In this document: one piece after another, positions 1 to 8,595 of the stretch
How positions within the stretch are numbered: the first letter of the stretch is position 1
How the letters are laid out: every line of letters starts with the position of its first letter
Assembly (NCBI RefSeq): GCF_000418325.1
Contig: NC_021658.1
Span: forward strand, 8,942,001 to 9,006,000
Source: Sorangium cellulosum So0157-2
GTDB taxonomy: Bacteria > Myxococcota_A > Polyangia > Polyangiales > Polyangiaceae
Reading direction: 5' to 3'
DNA: 64,000 bases
Notes under the pieces: generated by a model
What the model was told of the DNA's origin: nothing
Database searches by the model: none
Seen by the model: only the letters and a program-made list of their open reading frames with translations
Program-made: the position numbers and the translations under genes

Positions 1-479
1 AGCGCGGCGAAGATGCCGCCGGTGTGGAACCACCGCGCGCCCTCCCGGCCGAAGATCGCGTCCCAGTCGATGTCGCCGGCCTTCAGCTGCGACGCGGCGG
101 TGTGGCCGCGGTCCGAGACGCCGACCGCCCCGCGGATGCCGAAGCCCCGCTCGGTGAAGTTCAGGCCGTTGCGCACGGTCCGCCCCACGCCGTCGTGGGG
201 CACCCAGCGCAGGTGCGAGAGGTCCACGCCGCCCTGCAGCATGAGGTCCTCGATGAGCCGCCCGACGGGGTTGTCCGCCAGGGAGGTCACGATCGCCGAC
301 CTGAGCCGGAAGCAGCGGCGGAGGCCGCGCGCGACGTTGTACTCGCCGCCGCCCTCCCAGGCGTGGAAGCCGCGGGCGGTCGAGATCCGACCGTCGCCGG
401 GATCGAGGCGCAGCATGACCTCGCCGAGGGAGACGAGGTCCCAGCGGCAGTCGGCAGGATCGCGGAGCGTGAAGGACAT
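1..479 (-). CDS. PfkB-family sugar kinase, 2-keto-3-deoxygluconate kinase-like (partial)
   Basis: This is the first 159 residues of a PfkB/ribokinase-family kinase; the rest lies left of the window. The N-terminus shows the family opening (LVSLGEVMLRLDPG) and a sugar-contacting GGGEYNVARGL stretch near residue 45, followed by TSLADNPVGRLIEDL, typical of KdgK-type kinases, which phosphorylate 2-keto-3-deoxygluconate. It lies 103 bp downstream of the transporter gene of a uronate/glucarate operon on the same strand, so a role in the lower part of that pathway is likely. Another PfkB substrate such as fructose cannot be excluded because the C-terminal catalytic Asp region is missing from view. 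Confidence 0.75.
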   Translation of the reverse strand, partial: MSFTLRDPADCRWDLVSLGEVMLRLDPGDGRISTARGFHAWEGGGEYNVARGLRRCFRLRSAIVTSLADNPVGRLIEDLMLQGGVDLSHLRWVPHDGVGRTVRNGLNFTERGFGIRGAVGVSDRGHTAASQLKAGDIDWDAIFGREGARWFHTGGIFAA

Positions 480-582
480 GGTTTACCGGTTTAGGAGGGC
501 TGGCCCCGCGACGGAAGGGCCAAATCGAGGAGGTGGACCCGAACGGCCGAGCAGAGGCGACGAGGCTCGCCGAGGGCGGTGA

Positions 583-2205
583 TCACGGGCTGCCCCCCGG
601 CGCGCGCGTCGACTGCACCTCGGTGGCGGACGGGCCGATGTAGCCCTTGGCGCTCGCGCCCTTCGACTCGACGACGGGCCTCCCGTCGCGGTCGAGCTTG
701 ACGAGCTCGGCCTTGGTCCCCTGGGCCGTCGGCCAGAGGTACCAGCGCGCGTCCATCCAGCCCACGTGCGCCGCGGGGCCCTCGACCGGCGCGCCCGTCG
801 CGCCGAGCTGGCCGGGCCGCGTCGCGCGGTAGTCGTCGACGGAGGCGTACGGAGGGCGGTTGAGGGCGAGCTGCAGGCCCGCGATGCTGGCGAGCATCGC
901 CAGGCCGCCGGCGACGATCGCCGCCTGCGGCACGCGCCGCTTGGGCGTGACCGGCTCGACGCGCGGCAGGAGGAGGTGCAGCACGAGCAACCCGACGAGG
1001 TACAGGCTCCCCGCGAGCAGGAACGGCAGCGCGTACGAGCCGGTGAGCGTGAGCGACCGGCCCACGAAGATCTGGAAGATCGCCCCGCCGACGACGCCGA
1101 ACGCGGTCTTGATGCCGACCACCGTCGCCATCGCCGGGCGAGGCAGGGTGTCCGAGACCAGCGTGTAGAGGTTGCTGCTCCAGCCCTGGTGCGCCGCCGC
1201 GGCGAGCGACAGGAGCGCGACCGCGACGTACACCGACGGGATGCCGCCGACGCTCGGGACGTCGACGAGCTGCCCGACCGCCATGACCGGCACCGCGGCG
1301 AGCGCGCAGGCGAGCATCGCGAGCTTCCGCGCCGTGCCGACCGAGCGGCCGCGCGCGATGAGCTTCGAGGAGAGCCAGCCGCCGCCGATCGCGCCGACGT
1401 CGGCCACGATGAACACGACCGGGATCGCGTAGGCCATGAACGTCGGCGTCAGCTTGAACTCGCCGACGAGGAACTTCGGCAGCCAGGTGAGGTAGAACCA
1501 CCACGGCGCGTCGGTGAAGAACTTCGCCATCGCGACCGCGTAGACGGGCCGCATCCCGAACACCTCGCTGACGCCGAGGGACTCGGTCGACTCCTTCGCG
1601 TCGGAGCGGATGTGCGCGAGCTCCTCGGGCGAGACCTTCGGGTGCTCCTCCGGCCGCCGGTAGAGGCGCGTCCAGAAGAAGATCCACACGACGCCGATCC
1701 CGCCGAGGACGAGGAAGCAGGCGCGCCAGCCGTACGCCTCCGCGATGCGCACCGCGAGGAGCGGGGCGAGGATGGCGCCCACGTTCGAGCCGCAGTTGAA
1801 CAGGCCGGTCGCGAGCGCCCTCTCCCTCTTGGGGAACCACTCCGCGACGGTGCGGACGGCGGACGGGAAGTTGCCCGCCTCGCCGACCCCGAGCAGGAAG
1901 CGGATCGCCGCGAAGCCGCCGAAGCTGCCGACGAAGGCGTGGGCCGCTGAGGCGATGTTCCAGACCAGGAACGTCGCGCTGAGCCCCTTGCCGGTGCCGA
2001 CGCGGTCGATCCAGCGCCCGACGAACACCATGCCGAAGCCGTACGCGAGCAGGAAGCTCACGTTGATGAGCGCGAGGTCCGTCGGCCCGAGGCGCAGCTC
2101 GTCCTCGAAGAACGGGACCAGCAGCGAGAAGAGCTGCCGATCGAGGTAGTTGATCGTCGTCGCGAAGAAGAGGAGCGCGCAGATGGTCCAGCGGGTGCGC
2201 GTCAT
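583..2205 (-). CDS. MFS transporter, hexuronate/glucarate type, with C-terminal extension
   Basis: A 540-residue inner-membrane carrier of the major facilitator superfamily. It opens with a first helix and the NYLDRQ motif typical of the anion:cation symporter branch (ExuT/GudP relatives), and about twelve hydrophobic segments follow. The family is usually near 430 residues; here about 100 extra residues after the last transport helix hold one more hydrophobic stretch (AAIVAGGLAMLASIAGLQLAL) and a hydrophilic tail of unknown use. The start is the ATG at 2205, 38 bp after the SDR stop. Its place in the operon suggests uptake of a hexuronate or aldarate; the substrate is inferred. Confidence 0.8.
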   Translation of the reverse strand: MTRTRWTICALLFFATTINYLDRQLFSLLVPFFEDELRLGPTDLALINVSFLLAYGFGMVFVGRWIDRVGTGKGLSATFLVWNIASAAHAFVGSFGGFAAIRFLLGVGEAGNFPSAVRTVAEWFPKRERALATGLFNCGSNVGAILAPLLAVRIAEAYGWRACFLVLGGIGVVWIFFWTRLYRRPEEHPKVSPEELAHIRSDAKESTESLGVSEVFGMRPVYAVAMAKFFTDAPWWFYLTWLPKFLVGEFKLTPTFMAYAIPVVFIVADVGAIGGGWLSSKLIARGRSVGTARKLAMLACALAAVPVMAVGQLVDVPSVGGIPSVYVAVALLSLAAAAHQGWSSNLYTLVSDTLPRPAMATVVGIKTAFGVVGGAIFQIFVGRSLTLTGSYALPFLLAGSLYLVGLLVLHLLLPRVEPVTPKRRVPQAAIVAGGLAMLASIAGLQLALNRPPYASVDDYRATRPGQLGATGAPVEGPAAHVGWMDARWYLWPTAQGTKAELVKLDRDGRPVVESKGASAKGYIGPSATEVQSTRAPGGSP

Positions 2206-2243
2206 CACGCCGCCGCTCGCCGGGACCCCAGGAGAAGCAGCGG

Positions 2244-3017
2244 TCACTGGTTCACCCCCGAAGCCAAGAAGCCACCGTCGACCGCGATGCTCGTGCCGGT
2301 GATGAAGCTCACCGCGTCGGAGCAGAGGAAGAGGGCCGCGCCGATCAGCTCCTGGGTCTCGCCGAAGCGGCCGAGCGGCGTGCGGGCGAGCAGCTCCCGC
2401 CCGCGCGGGGTGCCGTCGAGGAGCGCGCGGTTGAGGTCGGTCACGAAGACGCCGGGCACGAGGGCGTTCGTGCGGATACCGTGCTTCGCCCACTCGGCGC
2501 CGAGGCTCCGGGTGAGCGCCATCACGGCCGCCTTCGACGCGCCGTAGGCCGCCACCTCGTGGAAGGCGACGAAGCTCGACAGCGAGGCGATGTTGACGAT
2601 GCGGCCCCGGCCGCTCTCGCACAGCGGATGATAAAACGACTGGCAGGCGCGGAGCATGCCTGTGACGTTCGTGTCGAGGAGGCCGTTCCACTCGGCGTCT
2701 CCGACCTCGGCCGTGGGCGTGCGGAACGTCCTGCCGGCGCAGTTGACGAGGATGTCGACGCCGCCGAGCGCCTCCACCACGCTGTCGCGCAGGGCGTCGA
2801 GGGACGCCCGGTCGCTCACGTCGCACGTCGCCTCGAGCGAGCGGACGCCCCGCTCGCAGATCTCGCCAACCACCGCGCGGGCCCGGTCGGCCCGGGTGCC
2901 CGAGGCGACGGTGTGGACCCCCGCCTCGGCGAGGCCGAGGGCGATCGCCCGGCCGATGCCGGAGGTGCCGCCGACCACGACGGCCCTGCGGCCCGCGATG
3001 TCGAAGAGCTTGGTCAT
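2244..3017 (-). CDS. SDR-family oxidoreductase (KduD/gluconate dehydrogenase-like)
   Basis: A 257-residue classical short-chain dehydrogenase/reductase using NAD(P). The cofactor loop GGTSGIGRAI is at about residues 12-21, NCAG follows, and the active site has Ser in NIASLSS and the YGASK Tyr/Lys pair. The C-terminus GTSIAVDGGF is standard for the family. I chose the ATG at 3017 because it overlaps the upstream stop as ATGA; an in-frame ATG at 3029 is the alternative. In this operon it probably oxidises or reduces a keto-sugar acid (2-deoxygluconate 3-dehydrogenase or 5-ketogluconate reductase type). Confidence 0.8.
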   Translation of the reverse strand: MTKLFDIAGRRAVVVGGTSGIGRAIALGLAEAGVHTVASGTRADRARAVVGEICERGVRSLEATCDVSDRASLDALRDSVVEALGGVDILVNCAGRTFRTPTAEVGDAEWNGLLDTNVTGMLRACQSFYHPLCESGRGRIVNIASLSSFVAFHEVAAYGASKAAVMALTRSLGAEWAKHGIRTNALVPGVFVTDLNRALLDGTPRGRELLARTPLGRFGETQELIGAALFLCSDAVSFITGTSIAVDGGFLASGVNQ

Positions 3018-4132
3018 GCTCCCAGCCATTCCCCGGCGATGCCGCCCAGGAGCGCGCGCGCGTCGCGCTCGATCTGCGCGTCGGTCGGCGGGACGGGCAT
3101 CGCCCCGTAGCGTCGCGAGAGCGCGCTCGCGATCGACCGCCGCGAGTGGCGCCACTTGTAGATCAGCTGATCCAGGACGCGCGCGTCGGAGTGCTGCGGC
3201 ACGAAGGTCGGCCCCAGCATCTCCAGGCGCATCGAGGTCGTCTCCTCGATGAGGCTCGGGTTGTTCATGAACCACCAGCACCCGAACGGGAGGACGTTGG
3301 CGAACTTGCGCGCCACGACGCAGAGGCTGTGCGTGTTCTCGCGCGAGAGCGTCGTGACGAGGAAGCGGACGTCGGGGTTGTCGCCGGCGAGCCGCTCGAG
3401 CGGGGTGAGGTCGACGGTGCTCACGCCGTCGCCGGCCACGCCGAGGCGGGGGTTCACCGCGCGCCGCACGCCGATCATCATCGCGAACGGCAGGCCGTGC
3501 GCGCGGCACGCGTCCAGCACGGCCCGGGGCGGGGCCGCGACCTCGTTGACGGAGATCGCGAGGTAGCGCGGCCGCATGCGGGCGATCCAGCGGTCGAGCT
3601 CGGCCGCGAGGTCGTTCGCGGCGACGAGGCGGTCGATGCGCAGCGCCGCATAGAACCGCGGATCGGGCGCGACGCCCGCCTCCCAGATCGCGCGCTCCGC
3701 GGGGTCGGTCGGGTCGTTCGTCATCGCGAGCGCGCTCACCCCCGCGAGGCGCAGCACGTCCTCCAGGTGATCCTCGGGCTTGCGGCCGGCGAAGTAGGCG
3801 CGCGCGTCGCGCAGGGTGGGCGCGGCGGGGTCGAGCCCGAGCGCGTCGAGCACGGTGGCGACCCCCGCGGTCGCCTCGGACAGCGGCGATCGGCGGACGA
3901 AGAGCGCCTCCCACACGAGGTCGGCCTGCGCCTTCTTGTCGAGGGCATAGAACGCCTCGGGCGTGACCTTCGGCTCGGCGCGCAGGGTCTCGGCGACGAG
4001 GTAGTGATACGTCAGGAGCTCGTCGATGCCCCAGAGGTTCAGCGCCTGGAACTGGGGGGCGAAGAGGTGGGTGTGGAGATCGATGATGGGCGCGGCGTCG
4101 ATCGCCTTGGCCACGCGCTCGGCGAGGGTCAT
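3014..4132 (-). CDS. Uronate isomerase-like amidohydrolase (short UxaC relative)
   Basis: A 372-residue protein of the amidohydrolase fold. The N-terminus carries the metal-binding DLHTHLF motif, and LTYHYLVAETLR resembles the region after HCHL in glucuronate isomerases (UxaC). UxaC proteins are usually near 470 residues, so this is a shortened relative and may catalyse a related aldose-ketose or hydrolytic step. It overlaps both neighbours by 4 bp (ATGA at 4129-4132 and 3014-3017), so translational coupling is likely. Membership of the superfamily is clear; the exact reaction is inferred from the neighbours. Confidence 0.65.
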   Translation of the reverse strand: MTLAERVAKAIDAAPIIDLHTHLFAPQFQALNLWGIDELLTYHYLVAETLRAEPKVTPEAFYALDKKAQADLVWEALFVRRSPLSEATAGVATVLDALGLDPAAPTLRDARAYFAGRKPEDHLEDVLRLAGVSALAMTNDPTDPAERAIWEAGVAPDPRFYAALRIDRLVAANDLAAELDRWIARMRPRYLAISVNEVAAPPRAVLDACRAHGLPFAMMIGVRRAVNPRLGVAGDGVSTVDLTPLERLAGDNPDVRFLVTTLSRENTHSLCVVARKFANVLPFGCWWFMNNPSLIEETTSMRLEMLGPTFVPQHSDARVLDQLIYKWRHSRRSIASALSRRYGAMPVPPTDAQIERDARALLGGIAGEWLGA

Positions 4133-5370
4133 CTCGGCACCTCGGGGATCCGGTCGTCCTTGGGATCGGCCCAGCGCTCGTTCGGCACGGTCGCGCACCA
4201 GGCCGGGCGCAGGGGATCTTTGTCGTAGGGATAGGGGCCCAGGCGGCGGTATTCGTCGGCGTAGCGGGCGACCTTCTCGCGATCGAGGCGGACGCCCAGG
4301 CCGGGGCCGTCGGGCACGCGGATACGGCCGTTCTGGTAGGGGAGCGGGCCCCCGCGGATCACGTCGTCTTTCAGGTGGTGGTAGTGCGCGTCGGCGGCGA
4401 ACGAGAGGTTCGGGATGACGGCGCCGAGGTGCAGCATCGTCGCGAGCTGCACGCCGAGCTCGCCCGAGGAGTGGACGGCGACGCCGAGGCCGAAGGTCTC
4501 GCAGATGCCCGCCGCCTTCACGCAGGGCCGGATGCCGCCCCAGAACGTCGTGTCGAGCAGGATGACGTCCACCGCCGTGTCGAGCACGTTGGCGGCGAGC
4601 TGCTCGAAGTTCACGACGACGGTGTTCGTCGCGAGCGGCATCCGCACCTTCTCTCGGGTGCGCCGCATCGCGTGCAGGCCGAAGACGGGATCTTCCAGGT
4701 AGTCGTTGTTCAGGTCCTCGATCGCCTGACCGAAGCGGATGCCCTGCTCCGTCGACCAGACGGCGTTCGGGTCGAAGCGGACGCGGTCGTCCGGGAAGGC
4801 GTCGGCCACCGCGCGGTAGCACTCGAGCTCGTAGTCCGGGTGGAACACGCCGCCCTTGAGCTTGTGCGAGGTGAACCCGTGCTTCTTCTTCAGCGCCCTC
4901 GCCTCCTCGACCAGCTGCTCCGGGGTGCGGACCTCGCCCGAGCCGTCCGCGTTCGGGTAGCGGAAGAAGAGGTAGGACGCAAAGGGCACCTCGTCCTGCA
5001 GCTTGCCGCCGAGCAGGTCGTAGACCGGCACGCCGTAGGCCTGTCCGAGCAGGTCCAGACAGGCGAACTCCAGCGCGGCGAGGATCTGGGTGCGGTTGTT
5101 GTAGAGAGAGGCCGTCGGGTTCGCGATCTTGAACCGCATCTCCTCGAGGCGGGCCGGATCGTGGCCCGCGAGGTACCCCTTCATGGCGCGGAACACGGCC
5201 TCGGCCGACTCGCCGCCGCCGCCCATCTCACCGAGGCCGACCAGCCCGTTATCCGCCTCGACCTCGACGAGCGTGCGCACGAAGCGGCCCCAGTGGCAGC
5301 CGTTGGCGTGGCGCAGGGGCGCCTCGAGGGGGACGGTGACGGTGGTGGCGCGAATGTCGACGATTCTCAT
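4129..5370 (-). CDS. Glucarate dehydratase-like enolase-superfamily protein
   Basis: A 413-residue member of the enolase superfamily, mandelate racemase/glucarate dehydratase branch. It has the KLKGG motif holding the catalytic Lys pair, metal ligands in FDPNAVWS and YLEDP, ATNTVVV, and the late catalytic His in AVHSSGELG. Glucarate dehydratases convert D-glucarate to 5-keto-4-deoxyglucarate. I start at the ATG at 5370 (MRIVDIRATTV), the usual N-terminus; an upstream in-frame start at 5445 would add 25 residues with no family match. It is the first gene of the operon, so regulation probably acts in the 767 bp upstream. Confidence 0.78.
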   Translation of the reverse strand: MRIVDIRATTVTVPLEAPLRHANGCHWGRFVRTLVEVEADNGLVGLGEMGGGGESAEAVFRAMKGYLAGHDPARLEEMRFKIANPTASLYNNRTQILAALEFACLDLLGQAYGVPVYDLLGGKLQDEVPFASYLFFRYPNADGSGEVRTPEQLVEEARALKKKHGFTSHKLKGGVFHPDYELECYRAVADAFPDDRVRFDPNAVWSTEQGIRFGQAIEDLNNDYLEDPVFGLHAMRRTREKVRMPLATNTVVVNFEQLAANVLDTAVDVILLDTTFWGGIRPCVKAAGICETFGLGVAVHSSGELGVQLATMLHLGAVIPNLSFAADAHYHHLKDDVIRGGPLPYQNGRIRVPDGPGLGVRLDREKVARYADEYRRLGPYPYDKDPLRPAWCATVPNERWADPKDDRIPEVPR

Positions 5371-6137
5371 GCAGGACGGGGCTCCCGGGGCCCCAGCGTT
5401 CGATGGGTTGGACGAGAAGCTCTCGATGGTCAGCGACACCTGCATGGCGCAGCATCGCCCGATCGGCCGAAACGTACAGCGACCCGATCGGCGGCAATGA
5501 CAGCGAAAATTGCAGCGAACCCGTGAGTCACGAAGGCCTGCTGCGAGGCGCCGGTGAATTCCCTGACCTCGGAGGTTTGATCACGCTTCTATCCGAAACG
5601 TGCGACGTCCGCCACAGCGCCGACGACAGCGCGCGAGGAGCTCTCCGGGAGGCGCTCTGCGGCGGTGCGAAGCGGAATCGCCAGGGACACCAAGAGAAGA
5701 AATTTTCGTGTCCTTGCGACACCCGCTCGCAGGTGGGCGCGGTAGTCCCCCAGCCCTTCGGCGTGCTGCCGGCGACGAGCCCCGCGAGAGGACGACGAAG
5801 ATCTCCGCCTCGAGGCTGCGGCGCGCGAGCGAGCGCACGGCGCGGCTCGGCCTCTCCGGCGCGAGCGAGGCGCAGTGTGGCTCCTCCCGCCGCCCCTCCG
5901 CGCGCTCGACCCGAGCGCGGGAGCTCGAGCCGCGCGTGCTCCCGCGCTCGCGCCGCGTGAAGCCTTCTCGCAAATATGTAGCGTGGGCCAGAAAGACAAA
6001 GTACGTCCACGCCGTCATGGCGTGCTCCACTACGTCTTTGCCATTCGGCGCACGATCCTGGCCGCTTCTGTCCTTGCGGAGCCATCCCCGATGGCTGATA
6101 ACGAGAGGCTGGCCCGGGGGGAGATCGGGTTTTCTCC
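5371..6137. other. Intergenic region upstream of the uronate operon
   Basis: No convincing gene is seen on either strand. Open frames here have the arginine- and serine-rich look of antisense frames in GC-rich DNA. It separates the divergent glucarate dehydratase-like and PAS-STAS genes and should hold the promoters of both. Near the operon start is a pair of short repeats listed separately. Confidence 0.5.
5458..5492. promoter_or_regulatory. Possible operator: repeated CCCGATCGGC
   Basis: The ten bases CCCGATCGGC, with a palindromic CGATCG centre, occur at 5458-5467 and again at 5483-5492, 25 bp apart, about 90-120 bp upstream of the first operon gene. Same-face repeats at such a distance could be a regulator's operator. 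CGATCG is common in this genome, so this is only suggestive. Confidence 0.2.
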
Positions 6138-7007
6138 ATGGCGTTCACGCTCCCGTGCATCGACGTCTCGGACTGGAAGACCTTCGAGCTCCTCCAGCTC
6201 GTCATCGACACCATCCCGGATCCCATCTTCGTCAAGGATCGTCGACACCGCTGGATCGCGTGCAACCCGGGCTTCTGCCGGCTGATCGGGCAGCGCTACG
6301 AGGACCTGATCGGCCGGAGCGATCCGGATTACTGGCCGAAGGAGCAGGCCGCGCTCTTCTGGAGCTACGACGATCTCGTCTTCGACTCCGGTGAGCCGAG
6401 CGAGAACGAGGAGCACGCCACGGGCACGGACGCGGTGACGCGCACGATCTGGACCCGCAAGTTCCCCATGAAGAACGCGCAGGGCGAGGTGGTCGGCCTC
6501 TGCGGGCTCATCACGGACATCACCGATCTGAAGCGGCGGCACATGGAGGCCGAGCGGATCGCGGCGGAGAACCGGGAGCAGCGCGCGATCATCGACGCGC
6601 AGGCCGCGCTGCTCGATCGCATGGCGATGCCGGTCATCCAGATCTGGCAGGGGATCCTGCTGATGCCGCTGGTCGGGGAGATCAACGACCGGCGCGCGGC
6701 CCAGGCGCTGGAGAGCATGCTCGTCGCCATCGGGCAGCGAGGCGCGGAGTTCGTGATCCTCGACATCACCGGCGTGCCGGTGATCGACACCGCCGTGGCG
6801 CGCCACCTGATCCGCGCCGTGCAGGCGGCGGAGCTGCTCGGCTGTCGGAGCGTGATGGTGGGCGTCGGCCCGGACATCGCCAGAACGCTGGTGAGCCTCG
6901 ACATCGACTTCAGCCGGATCACCATGCAGGGCACGCTCCAGAGCGGGCTCGCCTTCGCGATGAGCCGCCTCGGCGCGCAGCGCGCGGCGAGCGCGCCCGC
7001 CCGCTGA
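6138..7007 (+). CDS. RsbR-type PAS-STAS domain protein
   Basis: A 289-residue cytosolic protein. Residues about 15-130 form a PAS/PAC fold (TIPDPIFVKD, ending ITDITDLKRR). A coiled linker follows, then a C-terminal STAS domain from about 160 with the core LDITGVPVIDT and an Asp/Ser-Thr-rich phospho-acceptor region. RsbR/RsbS proteins build stressosomes that sequester an RsbT-type kinase; here PAS replaces the usual globin-like sensor. No RsbS, RsbT or sigma-B partner is adjacent, so it is an orphan sensor or its partners lie elsewhere. Confidence 0.75.
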   Translation: MAFTLPCIDVSDWKTFELLQLVIDTIPDPIFVKDRRHRWIACNPGFCRLIGQRYEDLIGRSDPDYWPKEQAALFWSYDDLVFDSGEPSENEEHATGTDAVTRTIWTRKFPMKNAQGEVVGLCGLITDITDLKRRHMEAERIAAENREQRAIIDAQAALLDRMAMPVIQIWQGILLMPLVGEINDRRAAQALESMLVAIGQRGAEFVILDITGVPVIDTAVARHLIRAVQAAELLGCRSVMVGVGPDIARTLVSLDIDFSRITMQGTLQSGLAFAMSRLGAQRAASAPAR

Positions 7008-7044
7008 CCCTGGACCGGCGCGGGCGCGACCGGCGCGGCGTCGG

Positions 7045-7653
7045 CTACCGCGCGCGGGCGTCGCTCGCGTGCATGCGGCGGGCGCCCTCCGCCATCGTCA
7101 CCTCGGCGGCCCTGGCGGTCTCCCAGTGGGTGACCGCATAGTTCGGCTGGACCAGCTCGTCCACGGCGTCCATCGCCGCCACGTGGGCGGGGCTCATGAC
7201 GAACTCGTACATCGCCTCGGTCGACGACCAGACGGCCAGCGTGCGCCCGGAGCCGCAGGACGGCGACTGCGCCAGCTGGATGGCCACGAGGCCGGGCTGA
7301 GACGCGAGCTGCGCCTGGACCGCCCCGAAGTACTGCACGTATTTCTCCATCACGGCGTCTCCCGGCCTCGGGATCCCGTAGGTCGCGCTGACCGTGTACG
7401 ACGAGCCCTCCGGAGGAGGCTGGAGCTCCCCGGTCGCGGGATCGACCCCAGGCCCGCTCAGCGAGTCGGCCTCTAGATCAGCCTCGATCACGCCGCCCGT
7501 GCACCCGGCGGGGGGCCCGTCGGGGGTCGCGTCGGAGGGCGTCGCCCCGGTGTCGGATCCGCACCCCGCGAGGAGCGCCGCGAGGACCGCGGCGGCGAGC
7601 GCGCGCGAGGGGCGCGCGAGGGTCTCGTTCAACGTACGTGTCGTCGTGGTCAT
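7045..7653 (-). CDS. Lipoprotein with ABM-like (dimeric alpha-beta barrel) domain
   Basis: A 202-residue predicted lipoprotein. The N-terminal helix ends in the lipobox LLAGC at about residues 27-31, then a Pro/Ala/Asp-rich linker. The C-terminal half (YTVSATYGIP ... AVTHWE) has the length and residue pattern of antibiotic-biosynthesis-monooxygenase or DUF3291-like ferredoxin folds. The enzyme role of such a domain at the envelope is unknown. A good Shine-Dalgarno (AAAGGA) precedes the ATG at 7653. The fold is a tentative call; the lipoprotein signal is solid. Confidence 0.6.
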   Translation of the reverse strand: MTTTTRTLNETLARPSRALAAAVLAALLAGCGSDTGATPSDATPDGPPAGCTGGVIEADLEADSLSGPGVDPATGELQPPPEGSSYTVSATYGIPRPGDAVMEKYVQYFGAVQAQLASQPGLVAIQLAQSPSCGSGRTLAVWSSTEAMYEFVMSPAHVAAMDAVDELVQPNYAVTHWETARAAEVTMAEGARRMHASDARAR

Positions 7654-7690
7654 GGTCAGGGTCCTTTCTGATGTGGGCGCTGCCCGGGGC

Positions 7691-8134
7691 TCAGTCGGCG
7701 CGCGAGACGACCCCGAAGACGAGCTCGGGGAACGTCCGCGCGAGGCGGCTCGAGTGGAAGTTCGTCCTGCGTCCCATGCTCCGCACCTGCACCGGGGTGC
7801 CAGGCGGCGGGGCGTCGCCGACCGTGACAGCCCACGTGAGGGCCTCGCCGGCGCGCACGGCGAAATAGGTGTACGAGCCGGCCGGGAGGCGCTCCTCGAC
7901 GCGGCCGACGAGGACCGCGCGATCGGCGGCGGACCGGGAGAGCTGGCCGAGCGGGCTCGCGGCCACCGCCGCGAGGGGCCCCGCCGCCGTGGAGCGCCTG
8001 TCGTCCAGCGCCCACGCCAGCGCGAGGAAGAGCGCCGCGAAGATCATGAGACCGAGGAGCGGCTTCGCGAGCCGGCGAAAGGCGGATGGCGGCGCAGAGC
8101 TCCGCGCCAGAGGGGCAGAGGAGACGAGCGTCAT
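7691..8134 (-). CDS. Small single-pass membrane protein, unknown
   Basis: A 147-residue protein with one hydrophobic helix (PLLGLMIFAALFLALAWAL) at about residues 24-42 and a downstream region that probably lies outside the membrane. I chose the ATG at 8134 because AAGGAGTCACCG precedes it; the open frame extends to 8287 but that part has no ribosome site. It lies 37 bp upstream of the lipoprotein gene on the same strand and may be co-transcribed with it. No family recognised. Confidence 0.55.
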   Translation of the reverse strand: MTLVSSAPLARSSAPPSAFRRLAKPLLGLMIFAALFLALAWALDDRRSTAAGPLAAVAASPLGQLSRSAADRAVLVGRVEERLPAGSYTYFAVRAGEALTWAVTVGDAPPPGTPVQVRSMGRRTNFHSSRLARTFPELVFGVVSRAD

Positions 8135-8595
8135 CGGTGACTCCTTGTGGGCGCGCCCCGGCGCCCCTCCGCGGGGCCGCCGTTGCGTCGGCCGAACGAA
8201 CCTCCGTTCCCGGACGCCCGCGGAACGTTCAATCGACGCCGCGCTTTCGCTCATGGCGGTCCCTCCAGGCGCCGATGGCGACAACAACGCAACGCGTCAA
8301 ACTCGATGGCTGGGGCCGAGGTCCCCCGGGATGTCCGCCACGATCGCGCAGGATCCAGCGATGACATCGGGGGCCATCCCCGCGGCCGCGGTTTTACGAC
8401 ATGTCCAGGCCGGGGGACGGCGCGGGAATGCGCGGTGGTCCCCTCCAGCGCAGCCCGCCGTTCGCACGCGGATTGCTAAGCACGTCGACGCGTGTCGACG
8501 TGCGTCGACGTGCGTCGTCGGCCCCGGCTGGACAGGGGCCGTGATCGCAGCGAGCGCCCGCCGGGGAGTGGAGCGCCGTGGGAGGGGGAAACCAC
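8135..8595. other. Intergenic region with a short tandem repeat
   Basis: This stretch between divergent genes should hold both promoters. I see no gene. The one visible structure is the 10-bp repeat at 8481-8520. Confidence 0.4.
8481..8520. repeat. 10-bp tandem repeat (TGCGTCGACG type)
   Basis: Four consecutive ten-base units, CACGTCGACG, CGTGTCGACG, TGCGTCGACG and TGCGTCGTCG, lie about 80 bp upstream of the patatin gene. Each of the first three contains the palindrome GTCGAC, spaced one helical turn apart, which would suit cooperative protein binding. Confidence 0.5.

Noticed and set aside
5403..5960. Plus-strand open frame of 185 residues upstream of the PAS-STAS gene
   Set aside because: Arg/Ser/Ala-rich with no start signal and no motif; competing frames on the other strand look equally good, as expected for non-coding GC-rich DNA.
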